A stretch of 64,000 bases of DNA from Oceanidesulfovibrio marinus (lineage in GTDB: Bacteria > Desulfobacterota > Desulfovibrionia > Desulfovibrionales > Desulfovibrionaceae): positions 3,069,322-3,133,321 of the forward strand of contig NZ_CP039543.1 in assembly GCF_013085545.1 (NCBI RefSeq). Reading direction: 5' to 3'. The notes below the pieces were generated by a model. That model saw only the letters and a list, made by a program, of their open reading frames with translations. It did no database searches and was not told the origin of the DNA. Position 1 is the first letter of the stretch, and each line of letters starts with the position of its first letter. This document shows positions 37,175 to 46,324 of this stretch, piece by piece. The translations under genes and the position numbers were made by a program.

Positions 37175-38221
37175 ATGGCCGCCGCGCGCGCCGCAAAGGA
37201 ACCCGCCGTTACCGAAGCGGTGGAAGGTGTTCCCCTGCCGGACCCGGACGCCGTCCGCGAGCTGGCGCACTCTCCTGCGCAGGCGCGCGTGCGCGGCCAC
37301 ATGCAACGGCTGGCCGAGAACCCCGAGGCCATCCCTCAGGTGATTCTCCTCGAAGGCGGCTCCGCCTCGGACCGCCTGTCCATGGCCCTGTTCTGGACCG
37401 CCCTGCTCCACTGCCGTGGACCGGAGCCCGCTGCCGAGCCGGCGCAGATGAGCATGCTTGGCGCCATGGCCCCGGTCCCCGAGGCCGAGCCGGAACCGGA
37501 AGAGCGGCCCTGCCTGACCTGCACCAGCTGCATGCAGGCGCTCACCGGCGCCAACCGCGACCTCTACCTCCTGGACGGCCGGGAGGAGATGATCAAGATA
37601 GACGCCGTGCGCGAGGTGCGTAGCGTGCTGGGCGAGCCCCCGCGCGACCACCCCGTGCGCGTCATCATCCTGGCCGAGCTGCACAACTCCCGCATCGAAA
37701 CCGCCAACGCCCTGCTCAAATCTTTGGAAGAGCCGCGGCCCGGCAACAGCTTCGTGCTCCTGGCCCCCCAACGGGAGCGGCTCCTGCCCACTCTGGTTTC
37801 GCGCAGCTTTGTGCTCACCCTGGCCTGGCCCCACGGCGAGGACGTCCAAAGCGCATCCGACGATGGCGAGACCACCGCCCGGCTGGCCGAGGGCTTCGCC
37901 GTTTTCCTGGAAACGGGCAAGGGGTGGTTCTCCATCACCGGAGGCAAGGGAGCCGTGAGCAGGAACATTGGCCTCGGGTTCTGCAACGCCCTGGAGCGCG
38001 CCATACTCGCCGTGCTCACGGACAGGGCCGGCAGCGACCGCCTTGCCGGCGCTCTGGCCTCGCGGCTCGACCCCCAGGCATTGCGCGGGTTGGACATCGC
38101 CGTGGATCAGGCGGCCCAGGCACTGGGCATGCAGGTGAACCCGGCCCTCACGCTGGACTGGCTGGCCACACGCGCCGTTTCCCTGGCGCGGGATACCACC
38201 CTGCGAAAACGTATGGGCTAG
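37175..38221 (+). CDS. holB: DNA polymerase III delta' subunit (HolB-like)
   Basis: The 348-residue protein matches the delta' clamp-loader subunit. IDAVREVRSVLGEPPRDHPVRVIILAELHNSRIETANALLKSLEEPRPGNSFVLLAP is the hallmark region with the SRC-like sensor (VSRSF). The Walker A position (LEGGSASDRL) is degenerate, so it should not bind ATP, as expected for delta'. Two cysteine pairs (CLTCTSCM) resemble the zinc site of DnaX/HolB. It follows purA directly and is probably co-transcribed. Confidence 0.8.
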   Translation: MAAARAAKEPAVTEAVEGVPLPDPDAVRELAHSPAQARVRGHMQRLAENPEAIPQVILLEGGSASDRLSMALFWTALLHCRGPEPAAEPAQMSMLGAMAPVPEAEPEPEERPCLTCTSCMQALTGANRDLYLLDGREEMIKIDAVREVRSVLGEPPRDHPVRVIILAELHNSRIETANALLKSLEEPRPGNSFVLLAPQRERLLPTLVSRSFVLTLAWPHGEDVQSASDDGETTARLAEGFAVFLETGKGWFSITGGKGAVSRNIGLGFCNALERAILAVLTDRAGSDRLAGALASRLDPQALRGLDIAVDQAAQALGMQVNPALTLDWLATRAVSLARDTTLRKRMG

Positions 38222-38290
38222 CCCCCTCTTCTTTTCTTGACCACCCGCACCGCTTTGCGCATCTTGAACGAACCCATTTGCTCCCACGCC

Positions 38291-38310
38291 CCCTGCCTGC
38301 GACGGCAGGG
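38291..38310 (+). promoter_or_regulatory. Hairpin in the leader of the two-receiver gene
   Basis: CCCTGCC (38291-38297) pairs with GGCAGGG (38304-38310) around a 6-base loop, directly before an in-frame ATG at 38311 and 15 bases before the preferred ATG at 38326. It could affect ribosome access. No T-run follows. Confidence 0.4.
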
Positions 38311-38325
38311 ATGAGGAACCGATCC

Positions 38326-39117
38326 ATGACACAGTCCGCAAACCAGGTGCTGCTCATCGAGGACTCCAACGTCCAGGCCAAGATCATCCAGAAGCAGATT
38401 CTCGCTCTATCCAACTTCGAAACCATCATCTGCCATACAATGGAGGAGGCCCGCGAGGCTCTGGAAGCGTCCCACCGCTTCTTTGTGGCCGTGGTGGACC
38501 TGAACCTGCCGGACGCGCCGGACGGCGAGGTCGTGGATCTGACCCTGGAAAACGGCGTGCCCACCGTGGTGCTCACCGCCACCTTCAACGAGGAGCTGCG
38601 CCAGCAGTTCATCCACAAGCGCGTGGCCGACTACTTTTTCAAGGGCTCGATCCGCGACATGGACCCCATGGTCCGCAGCCTGGAGCGGCTCTACAAGAAC
38701 CGCCACATGACCGTGCTGGTGGTGGACGACGGCGTTGTGGACCGCGGCATGATGCGCCGTGGCCTGGAGGTGCAGCAGTTCCAGGTCCTGGAGGCGGAAA
38801 ACGGCGCACAGGCCATGCAGATCTTGGCTGAGCACCCGGAGGTTCAGCTCATCATCACGGACTTCAACATGCCGGAGATGGACGGCTGCGAGCTGGTCAT
38901 GGCTGTGCGCGAGCACCACAAGATGGACCAGCTGCCCATCATCGGCGTCTCGGCGGCCGGCTCCGGCCCGCTCACCGCCCGGTTCCTCAAGAACGGGGCC
39001 AACGACTTCCTCACCAAGCCTTTCGAGGTGGAGGAGTTCTCCTGGCGCGTGAACCAGTGCATGGAAATGGTGGACGTCATCGCCGAGCTCAAAAACTGCT
39101 ACGAGAATCTGGGATGA
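38326..39117 (+). CDS. Response regulator with two receiver domains
   Basis: The 263-residue protein has two CheY-like receivers and no output domain. The first has IEDSN, AVVDLNLPDAPDGE, a Thr in VVLTATF and DYFFKGS, where the lysine is kept but the proline is lost. The second has VLVVDDG, LIITDFNMPEMDG, VSAAG and FLTKPFE, all standard. It may pass or buffer phosphate between proteins. ATG 38326 is preferred (GAGGAACC upstream). Its stop overlaps the start of the photolyase gene (ATGA), so the two are co-transcribed, an unexpected pair. Confidence 0.87.
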   Translation: MTQSANQVLLIEDSNVQAKIIQKQILALSNFETIICHTMEEAREALEASHRFFVAVVDLNLPDAPDGEVVDLTLENGVPTVVLTATFNEELRQQFIHKRVADYFFKGSIRDMDPMVRSLERLYKNRHMTVLVVDDGVVDRGMMRRGLEVQQFQVLEAENGAQAMQILAEHPEVQLIITDFNMPEMDGCELVMAVREHHKMDQLPIIGVSAAGSGPLTARFLKNGANDFLTKPFEVEEFSWRVNQCMEMVDVIAELKNCYENLG

Positions 39118-40490
39118 TCGACGCGAGGCGCATCCACCTGCTGAAGAACGGGGCTCCCGGCAACGGACCCGTGCTTTACTGGATGCACCGCGACCACCGC
39201 GCCCGCGACAACTTCGGTCTGCTGCACGCACAAAGCAAAGCCTTGGAGCTGGGCCGGCCCATGGCCGTTGTCTACTGCCTGGCGTCCACATTTCTGGACG
39301 CGACCATCCGCCAGTTCGGCTTTCTCCTGCGCGGTCTGGAGGAGACAGCGAAGGCCCTGGCGCAGAAATCCATCCCCTTTGTCGTGCTCAGCGGCAACCC
39401 GGCCGAGGAGGTGCCCCGCTACGTGCGCGAGTCCGGCGCAGCTCTGCTGGTGACGGACTTCGACTCCCTGCGCATCAAACGCGGCTGGCTGCGCGACGTA
39501 TCCAAGAACATTGACATCCCCGTGCACGAGGTGGACTCCCGCAACGTAGTGCCCTGCCGCGTGGCCTCGGACAAACGGGAGTACGCCGCCCGCACCATCC
39601 GGCCCAAGATCCACCGCCTGCTGCCGGAGTTTCTGCTCGAACCGCCGGATCTGGCGGACCATCCCCACATCTACACGGGCCACGTGCCCGAAACCGACTG
39701 GTCTGCCCTGCGCGAGGGCCTTCGCGTGGACAGGGACGTGCCCGAAGTGGACTGGCTGACGCCGGGCGAGGACGCCGCGGCCGGCATGCTGGGCGCGTTT
39801 ATCCAACACAACTTGGACCGCTACGGCAGCCGCAACGATCCCAACGCCGAGGCGGTCTCCCACCTCTCGCCATACCTGCACTTCGGCATGCTCTCGCCCC
39901 TGCGCGCCGCCCTGGCCGTGTCCAAGGCCGCCAAACACGACGCCGAGGCCGAGGAGTCGTTTCTGGAGGAGCTCGTGGTGCGCCGCGAGCTGGCGGACAA
40001 CTTCTGCTTCCACACGCCGGACTACGACTCGGCCGACTGCTTTCCGGACTGGGCAAAACAGACCCAGGCCGACCACGCCGGCGACGAGCGCGAGTACGTC
40101 TACGACCCTGACGCCTTCGAGCAGGCCAAGACGCATGACCCGCTCTGGAACGCCGCGCAGAAGCAGATGGTGGCCAGCGGCTACATGCATGGCTACATGC
40201 GCATGTACTGGGCCAAAAAGATACTGGAATGGACAAAGACGCCGCAGGACGCCATGGCCATCGCCATCCGCCTGAACGACCGCTACGAGCTCGACGGCCG
40301 CGACGCCAACGGCTACACCGGCATTGCCTGGTCCATCGGCGGCGTGCACGACCGCGCCTGGCCCCAGCGCCCGGTGTTCGGCAAGATCCGCTCCATGACC
40401 TACAGCGGGGCCAAATCCAAGTTCGACGTCAAAGCCTACATCGCGGCCATGGACGCGCTCTGGAACGATTCGCCTTTTTCGAAACGCTAG
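39114..40490 (+). CDS. phr: Class II deoxyribodipyrimidine photolyase
   Basis: The 458-residue enzyme repairs UV cyclobutane dimers with light and FAD. The N-terminal antenna fold (VLYWMHRDHRARDNFGLLHAQ) and the C-terminal FAD-binding domain are of class II type. SHLSPYLHFGMLSPL, VVRRELADNFCFHTPDYD, MHGYMRMYWAKKILEW and NDRYELDGRDANGYTGIAWSIGGVHDR are characteristic. The ATG at 39114 overlaps the stop of the two-receiver gene. An anaerobe may need it when exposed to sunlit water; that is inference. Confidence 0.95.
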   Translation: MIDARRIHLLKNGAPGNGPVLYWMHRDHRARDNFGLLHAQSKALELGRPMAVVYCLASTFLDATIRQFGFLLRGLEETAKALAQKSIPFVVLSGNPAEEVPRYVRESGAALLVTDFDSLRIKRGWLRDVSKNIDIPVHEVDSRNVVPCRVASDKREYAARTIRPKIHRLLPEFLLEPPDLADHPHIYTGHVPETDWSALREGLRVDRDVPEVDWLTPGEDAAAGMLGAFIQHNLDRYGSRNDPNAEAVSHLSPYLHFGMLSPLRAALAVSKAAKHDAEAEESFLEELVVRRELADNFCFHTPDYDSADCFPDWAKQTQADHAGDEREYVYDPDAFEQAKTHDPLWNAAQKQMVASGYMHGYMRMYWAKKILEWTKTPQDAMAIAIRLNDRYELDGRDANGYTGIAWSIGGVHDRAWPQRPVFGKIRSMTYSGAKSKFDVKAYIAAMDALWNDSPFSKR

Positions 40491-40496
40491 GGCCTG

Positions 40497-40575
40497 CTAC
40501 CCGGCCAGGACAACGCAGTCCGGCTCGGGAAAATCTTCAAACCGGCTACCCGGCCAGGGCGATGCACTCGATCTC
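40497..40575 (-). repeat. Imperfect repeat of the ridA 3' end
   Basis: The last 30 bases of ridA (40546-40575) recur 49 bases downstream at 40497-40526, with 23 of 30 bases the same and the first 13 identical. On the minus strand the outer copy reads EPDCVVLAG-stop beside the ridA end EIECIALAG-stop. The offset is not a multiple of three. It looks like a remnant of another ridA-like end or a partial duplication. Confidence 0.6.
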
Positions 40576-40920
40576 TACCCGAGCGTCCAGGGGCAGACCC
40601 GCCACCTGGACCGTGGTCCGTGCCGGCTTGTGCTCGCCGAAAAACTCCCCGTAAATCTCGTTCATCACGGGAAAGTCCTGCATATCCGCCAGAAAGACCG
40701 TGGTTTTGATCACGCGGGACGGCGATGAACCGGCTTCCTGCAGAACCACGCCGAGGTTCGAGAGAACCTGCCGCGTCTGCGCCTCCAGACCGTCCACCAG
40801 GGTGTTCGTCGCCGGGTCGATGCCGGTCTGCCCCGAGCAGAAGATCATGCCGTTGGTCTCGATGGCCTGCGCATACGGGCCCAGCGCCTTGGGGGCCTTG
40901 TCACTGTGCACAACTTTCAT
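40546..40920 (-). CDS. ridA: RidA-family enamine/imine deaminase
   Basis: The 124-residue protein is a full RidA domain. RidA hydrolyses reactive 2-aminoacrylate and similar imines released by PLP enzymes. Conserved parts include GPYAQAI, FCSGQTGIDP, VIKTTVFLADMQDF, ARTTVQVAGLP and the arginine in ARVEIECIA. Length and plan are normal. Its end is followed by the imperfect repeat described separately. The gene stands between photolyase and a HAD phosphatase. Confidence 0.94.
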   Translation of the reverse strand: MKVVHSDKAPKALGPYAQAIETNGMIFCSGQTGIDPATNTLVDGLEAQTRQVLSNLGVVLQEAGSSPSRVIKTTVFLADMQDFPVMNEIYGEFFGEHKPARTTVQVAGLPLDARVEIECIALAG

Positions 40921-40963
40921 GGTCCACTCCGTGTTATTCAGCCGCGCGACGGCTCGGCAGGGT

Positions 40964-41620
40964 TTATTTCAGAAAGTCCAGCAGCTCCGGAAAGGCGTCG
41001 ATCACGTGCGCCGGGCCGAGCTCCATGCAATGCTCGCGGTCGCCGTAGCCCCAGGTGGCGTAGCACGCCGAGGCGCCGATGGCCTTGGCGAACGCCAGGT
41101 CCGGGTAGGCGTCGCCCACCAGCAGCACCTTGTCCGGCGTGACGCCCGGAAAGTTTGGGGCCACGTCCTCATCCCACACGCGGGGGTCCGGCTTTCTCGC
41201 GTAGCCCGGCCTGTCGCCCACCACGAGGTCCAGGTAGTCAGCCAGGCCGAGCCGCTCCGTGGAGCGGTCCAGGATGCGCCGCCCCTTGTTGGAAACCACG
41301 GCCATGCGGTAGCCCCGCTCGTGCAGGGCGCACAGGGTCTCCTGCGCCTTGGGGAAGAGCTCGGTCTTCTCCTGCTCAATGGGGGGGTACACCTCGCGGT
41401 ATCGGTCCACCCAGCCGTCCACATCCTCTTCGCGGATGCCGGGCACCAGACGGTGGAAGGTCTCGCGGATGCCCATACCCACGGCGCCGCGCACGTCGTT
41501 CTGGTCCGGCGGCTCCACCCCGAACTCCGGGAAGATAACCGCCATGGTCGCGGTGATGGCGGGCACGCTGTGCACCAGGGTTCCGTCGTAGTCAAAACAA
41601 ATAAGCTCATAACGCTGCAT
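40964..41620 (-). CDS. gph: HAD-family phosphatase, phosphoglycolate phosphatase-like
   Basis: The 218-residue protein has the four HAD motifs: nucleophile D9 in FDYDGTL, serine/threonine in VVSNKG, the lysine in RKPDPRV and the acidic pair in LLVGDAYPDLAFA. The helical cap of type C1 (about 18-85) fits phosphoglycolate phosphatase or a related phosphosugar enzyme. The specific substrate is not proven by sequence. It lies 43 bases upstream of ridA on the same strand and may be co-transcribed with it. Confidence 0.8.
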   Translation of the reverse strand: MQRYELICFDYDGTLVHSVPAITATMAVIFPEFGVEPPDQNDVRGAVGMGIRETFHRLVPGIREEDVDGWVDRYREVYPPIEQEKTELFPKAQETLCALHERGYRMAVVSNKGRRILDRSTERLGLADYLDLVVGDRPGYARKPDPRVWDEDVAPNFPGVTPDKVLLVGDAYPDLAFAKAIGASACYATWGYGDREHCMELGPAHVIDAFPELLDFLK

Positions 41621-41715
41621 ATTTCATCCTTTTGTAACAGCTTCTTGTATCACGTAGATTAAGCGTGGTAACGTGACGTGCCTTCAACTTCAACCATACC
41701 GGGAATCTATTTTTT

Positions 41716-43506
41716 ATGAAGCTCAATCCTTTCAAGAAGCACGAAGAACCCCGCGAAAACACCGGGGACGCAGAGGTGACCGAGTCGGATTCGACCACCA
41801 CTGACGCCGGCTGGTTCCTGCCCGAGGACAGCAGGAAGTCCATCCTCAAGCTTTTCGCTTCCCTGAAGGAGCCGGTCACGTTGGAGGCATACACCCAGCC
41901 GGGTGAAAACGACGCCTACAACGACTTCATGCTCAAGTTCGTGCGCGACCTCGACCGGCTCTCGGACAAGATCATCCTGCACGAGTTCCATCTGGACATG
42001 CCCGAAGCCGAGGCGCGCGGCGTGGACTTCTCGCCCACCCTGCTGGTGGAGCCGGACACCTTCCGCATCGCCTATCGCGGAGCCATGCTCGGTGAGGAAG
42101 GCCGCTCCTTTATGCAGATATTGTTGCACATCTCCCTGCGCAACTCCGGCCTGCAACCCCTCTCCCGCGAGCTGCTCAAGGAGCTGCAGGAAGAGCGGAA
42201 CATCAAGGTTTTCGTCAACCCGAGCTGCCCCTACTGCCCGGGGCAGGTGCTCAACGCCTTCCGCATGGCCGTGGAACGGCCGGATCTGATCAGCGCCGTG
42301 TGCATCGACACAGCCCAGGACCCGGCCACTGCCGATGAGTACGACGTGGGCTCCGTGCCGCACACCGTGGTCAACGAGAACCTCGTCTCCCTCGGCCTGC
42401 TGCAGGAGGAGCGATTTGTGCTGGAAACGCTGGCTCTGCGCGATGTGGAGGAGCTCGTGGCCGAAGCCAGGGAGACAGGCAACGTGGAAGGGCTGAACCT
42501 GTCGAGCCGTATCGTGGACGAGCTGGCCCGCGCCGAGGTGGAGAGCGAGCACGGCCACGAGCACATGCCCGTGGAGGAGATGGACTGCGTGATCATCGGA
42601 GCCGGCCCGGCCGGGCTTACCGCCGGCATTTACGCCGAGCGCTCCGGCATGGCCACCGTGATTCTGGAAAAGAACATCGTGGGCGGGGCCGTGGCGCTCA
42701 CGCCGGTGGTGGAGAACTACCCCGGCTTCGCCACCGTGGCCGGCAAGAACCTCATGGACATCATGGCGACCCACGCCCGCGAGTACTGCGACATCCACGA
42801 AGGCGAGGAGGTCCGCGAGATCAAGGTGGGCAAGCAGGTGGAGGTGTACACCAACCGCGCCGTGTACGTGACCAAATCGCTTATCCTGGCCACCGGCGCC
42901 ACCTGGCGGCGGCTGCGCGTGCCGGGCGAAGACCGCTTCTTCGGCCACGGCGTGAACTACTGCGCCACCTGCGACGGCTACCTGTACAAGGACAAGAAAG
43001 TCATCATCGTGGGCGGCGGCAACACCGCCCTCACCGATGCGCTCCACCTGAGGAACCTCGGCGTGGACGTGACCATCGTGCACCGCCGCGACGCCTTCCG
43101 CGGGCAGCAGCACCTGCAGGATTCGGTCAAGGAGGCCAAGATTCCGGTCATCTGGAACACCGTGGTCAAGGAGGTGCTGGGCACCGACGAGGGCAAGGTC
43201 CGCGCCGTGCTGCTGGAAAACGTACTGGACGGCGCCGTTCATGAGATCGAGGTGGACGGCGTGTTCGTGGCCATCGGCATCAACGCCAACAACCAGCTGG
43301 CGCAGGATCTGGGCCTCACCCTGGACGAGAACGGCTTTATCGTAGTGGATCGCGCCATGCGCACCAACATCCCGCGCATCTACGCGGCCGGTGACCTGAC
43401 CGGCGGGGTGCAGCAGATCGTCACCGCCATCGGCGAGGGCTCCGTGGCCGCCATCAGTGCCTTCGAGGACAGCTCCCACCCCTACTGGAAGAAAGGCGCG
43501 GCCTGA
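41716..43506 (+). CDS. Thioredoxin-reductase fused to an N-terminal glutaredoxin-like domain
   Basis: The 596-residue flavoprotein has an N-terminal acidic tail, two thioredoxin-like folds (about 40-150 and 155-255) and a thioredoxin-reductase domain (about 285-590). The second fold carries CPYC (C171, C174); the first has no Cys pair. The reductase domain has GAGPAG near 295, the redox pair C416-C419 in YCATCDGY, GGGNTA for NADPH, and AAGDLTGG for FAD. The plan resembles AhpF and archaeal-type disulfide oxidoreductases. The electron acceptor is unknown. It is followed by an SDR gene whose start overlaps its stop by one base. Confidence 0.92.
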   Translation: MKLNPFKKHEEPRENTGDAEVTESDSTTTDAGWFLPEDSRKSILKLFASLKEPVTLEAYTQPGENDAYNDFMLKFVRDLDRLSDKIILHEFHLDMPEAEARGVDFSPTLLVEPDTFRIAYRGAMLGEEGRSFMQILLHISLRNSGLQPLSRELLKELQEERNIKVFVNPSCPYCPGQVLNAFRMAVERPDLISAVCIDTAQDPATADEYDVGSVPHTVVNENLVSLGLLQEERFVLETLALRDVEELVAEARETGNVEGLNLSSRIVDELARAEVESEHGHEHMPVEEMDCVIIGAGPAGLTAGIYAERSGMATVILEKNIVGGAVALTPVVENYPGFATVAGKNLMDIMATHAREYCDIHEGEEVREIKVGKQVEVYTNRAVYVTKSLILATGATWRRLRVPGEDRFFGHGVNYCATCDGYLYKDKKVIIVGGGNTALTDALHLRNLGVDVTIVHRRDAFRGQQHLQDSVKEAKIPVIWNTVVKEVLGTDEGKVRAVLLENVLDGAVHEIEVDGVFVAIGINANNQLAQDLGLTLDENGFIVVDRAMRTNIPRIYAAGDLTGGVQQIVTAIGEGSVAAISAFEDSSHPYWKKGAA

Positions 43507-45077
43507 TGCCTGAGCAGCCTCGGCCCATTCCCTTTACCGAGGATCCGGCCAAGCTGGACGCACCCGTGCTCGTGACCGGCGCCACCGGCTACGTGGGCGG
43601 CCGGCTCGCGCCCGCCCTGCTGGCCCGGGGGCAGCGGGTGCGCGCTCTGGCGCGCTCCAGAACCAAGCTCGCCTGCCGGCCCTGGGCGCATCATCCCCGG
43701 GTGGAGCTGGCCGAAGGCAACCTGCTGGACTACGCCTCCATGCGCAGCGCCATGCAGGGCTGCCGCGCCGCCTACTACCTGGTGCACTCCATGACCGGCA
43801 TGGCCAAGGACTTCGCAGCCACGGACCGCTCCGCCGCACGGGTCTTCCGCCGCGCCGCCGAGGCTGCCCGGCTGGAGCGCGTCATCTACCTGGGCGGCAT
43901 CATGCCCCCGGAGGACGACGTCTCCCACCACCTGCTTTCCCGCAACGAGGTGGCCGAAATCCTCATGGACTCCACCGTGCCGGCCACGGTGCTGCGTGCG
44001 GCCCAGGTCCTGGGGGCCGGATCGGCCTCCTTCGAGATGATCCGCTACCTGGTGGACCGCCTGCCCGTGATGGTCGGGCCGAAATGGATACGCACCGAGG
44101 CGCAGCCCATTTCCGTGGGCGACGTGCTCGCCTACCTCATGGGCGTGCTGGACGCGCCCGAAGCGGCAGGACGCTCCTTCGACATCGGCGGCCCGGACGT
44201 CATCACCTATCGTGAGCTCTTCGACATCTACGCCAAGGAAGCCGGGCTGATGAAGCGGCTGGTTATCCCGGCGCCGGTGCTCACGCCCAAGCTCTCGTCT
44301 TACTGGGTCGGCTTTGTCACGCCTATCCCGCCATCCCTGGGCATGCCGCTCATCCGTGGCGCGGCCAACCGCGTGGTCTGCCAGGACAGCGCCATCCGGG
44401 ACATCGTGCCTTTCGAACCACTCTCCGTGCGCGAGACCATACGCCGCGCCTTGCAGAAGACCAGACAGCACACCGTGGAGACGTGCTGGTCCGACGCCGG
44501 GGAGCTGCTCCCGCCGGAGTGGCTGCGCTGCGGGGACGCTCCCTATGCCGGCGGCGATGTGCTTGGCGAGGCGTTCTCCGTCACCCTGGCCGCACCTGTG
44601 GACAAGGTCTGGAACCACGTGGTCTCCATCGGCGGGGAGAACGGCTGGTACTGCGGCAATGTACTCTGGAGGCTGCGCGGCGTTCTGGACCGGCTGGCCG
44701 GCGGCCCTGGGCTGCGCCGGGGCAGGCGCGACCCGCACGAGCTGGCCGTGGGCGACGCCCTGGACTTCTGGCGCGTGCTCGACCTGCGGGAGAACGAACG
44801 GCTGCTGCTGTTGGCGGAGATGAAGGTGCCTGGCGACGCCCTGCTGGAGTTCACGCTCCAGCCGCAGGGTCCGGACCGCACCGTGCTGACGCAGACCTCG
44901 AACTTCCTGCCCCGTGGCATGCTGGGTCTGGCTTACTGGTGGTCCACCTACCCGCTCCATCTCTACATTTTCCGCGGCACCCTGACCGCCATCGCCAGGC
45001 GGTTGGACGCGGCAATAATCGATGGCCCAAAGTGGACGACGCGAAAAAAAGGCAGCTCATGTAAAATATCTTTCTGA
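43506..45077 (+). CDS. NAD(P)-binding SDR/DUF2867 protein
   Basis: The 523-residue protein has an extended-SDR Rossmann domain (about 20-330), with VTGATGYVGG at 23-32 and FDIGGPDVITYRELFDIY. A C-terminal DUF2867-like domain (about 345-500) follows: FSVTLAAPVDKVWNHVVSIGGENGWYCG, which looks like a START-type lipid-binding fold. Members are linked to quinone or sugar-nucleotide binding but the reaction is not known. The TGATG overlap with the preceding reductase suggests a functional unit. The C-terminal tail is hydrophilic. Confidence 0.85.
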   Translation: MPEQPRPIPFTEDPAKLDAPVLVTGATGYVGGRLAPALLARGQRVRALARSRTKLACRPWAHHPRVELAEGNLLDYASMRSAMQGCRAAYYLVHSMTGMAKDFAATDRSAARVFRRAAEAARLERVIYLGGIMPPEDDVSHHLLSRNEVAEILMDSTVPATVLRAAQVLGAGSASFEMIRYLVDRLPVMVGPKWIRTEAQPISVGDVLAYLMGVLDAPEAAGRSFDIGGPDVITYRELFDIYAKEAGLMKRLVIPAPVLTPKLSSYWVGFVTPIPPSLGMPLIRGAANRVVCQDSAIRDIVPFEPLSVRETIRRALQKTRQHTVETCWSDAGELLPPEWLRCGDAPYAGGDVLGEAFSVTLAAPVDKVWNHVVSIGGENGWYCGNVLWRLRGVLDRLAGGPGLRRGRRDPHELAVGDALDFWRVLDLRENERLLLLAEMKVPGDALLEFTLQPQGPDRTVLTQTSNFLPRGMLGLAYWWSTYPLHLYIFRGTLTAIARRLDAAIIDGPKWTTRKKGSSCKISF

Positions 45078-45169
45078 GACAAGCTCCTATATGCGGTCCG
45101 ACATACCTGTTGCGACAATTTCCTCCCATTGATAGTTTTATTCCAAATACTCACCTTGGGGGGTTGAGA

Positions 45170-46237
45170 ATGCCGGATAAGGGGTCGGTCTCACTCGATT
45201 CAATCGCTGTTCCTTCACTCATTGACGCCATTTTCTACTCCATGCCCGACGGCATCGCCGTTTTCGGCCCGACCGGCGAAAACACGGTCTACGCCAACCA
45301 GGCTTTCTGCAAAATTTTCGGCTACGAGTGCGAGATGATCTCGGAGACCTACCGCAACATCTCCATCCTGCCGCATCACATCATGGGGGAAATACGGGAG
45401 CGCTATCCTTTCCTGGACACGCAGCAGACCGATGAAACGCCCCGCTACTACGAGACCACCCGCCGGGATGGTTCGCCCCTCGAAGTCCGCGTTACCGAAA
45501 CCATGTTTGAGTCCGAAGGAACGCCGCTCAGACTCATCACCGCGGTGGATGTCACGGAGCAACGCCGCCTGGAATGCAGCAAGAAGAGCGCCGAGCGAAT
45601 AATCCGCCACGACCTGCGGGATTACATCGCCAGCCTCGCCAACGCCGCCGAGATCATGAACGCCCTGCACGACGACAAGCCCGCCTCGGACGAGATGCTG
45701 GAATATATCCGCGCCACCGTGGTGCAGACCATGGACCTCATGGCAAGCGGGCAGCAGGCGTTTCTCATGGAAGAGGGTCTGTACACGCTCACACCGCAGC
45801 CCGTGGAGCTGCACGACGTGGTGCACCACGTTGTCCGCATGCTCGAACCCATGGCGTACAGCGCCGGCGTCGCAATAGAAACGGACCTGCCGTCCCTGGA
45901 TGAAACGGCTGTTTTGAACGGCGAACGCTCGCTCATAGCCCGCGCCGTGGCCAATCTGCTGCGCAACGCCCTGGAGGCGGAAAGTTCCGGAGCCCGCGTT
46001 CTGATCCGCGGCGAAATCGGCGAACACGACATCACCATCGAGGTGCGCAACCCCACAGCCGTGGCCCCGGCCGTGCGCGAGCGCTTCTTCGAGAAGTACG
46101 TGAGCGGCCGCAACAGCGGCGCCGGCCTGGGCACCTACATCGCCAAGCTCATCATGGAGCTGCACGGCGGCTCCATCGCCATGCACACCTCGGAGGACGA
46201 CGGCACCACTGTCGCGCTGACATTCCCCATGGAGTAG
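45170..46237 (+). CDS. PAS-domain histidine kinase
   Basis: The 355-residue cytosolic protein starts at ATG 45170, with GGGGGG upstream. A PAS domain lies at about 20-130 (YSMPDGIAVFGPTGENTVYANQAF), then a HisKA-like segment with the phosphoacceptor in IIRHDLRDYIASL. The ATPase has VANLLRNALEAESS as N-box, FEKYVSGRNSGAGLGTYIAKLI as the F and G2 boxes. No membrane helix or adjacent response regulator, so it is an orphan kinase in this window. Confidence 0.9.
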   Translation: MPDKGSVSLDSIAVPSLIDAIFYSMPDGIAVFGPTGENTVYANQAFCKIFGYECEMISETYRNISILPHHIMGEIRERYPFLDTQQTDETPRYYETTRRDGSPLEVRVTETMFESEGTPLRLITAVDVTEQRRLECSKKSAERIIRHDLRDYIASLANAAEIMNALHDDKPASDEMLEYIRATVVQTMDLMASGQQAFLMEEGLYTLTPQPVELHDVVHHVVRMLEPMAYSAGVAIETDLPSLDETAVLNGERSLIARAVANLLRNALEAESSGARVLIRGEIGEHDITIEVRNPTAVAPAVRERFFEKYVSGRNSGAGLGTYIAKLIMELHGGSIAMHTSEDDGTTVALTFPME

Positions 46238-46324
46238 GCCTGCGGCCGCTGCTCCATGGATGCTCGGCCTCCAGGCCCTGACGCCGCCCTCTTTCGTGTC
46301 TTTCCGTGTCCAATTTTCTGGACA

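Noticed and set aside
38237-38265. TTGACC with CATCTT as a promoter before the two-receiver gene
   Set aside because: The -10 match is too poor to support.
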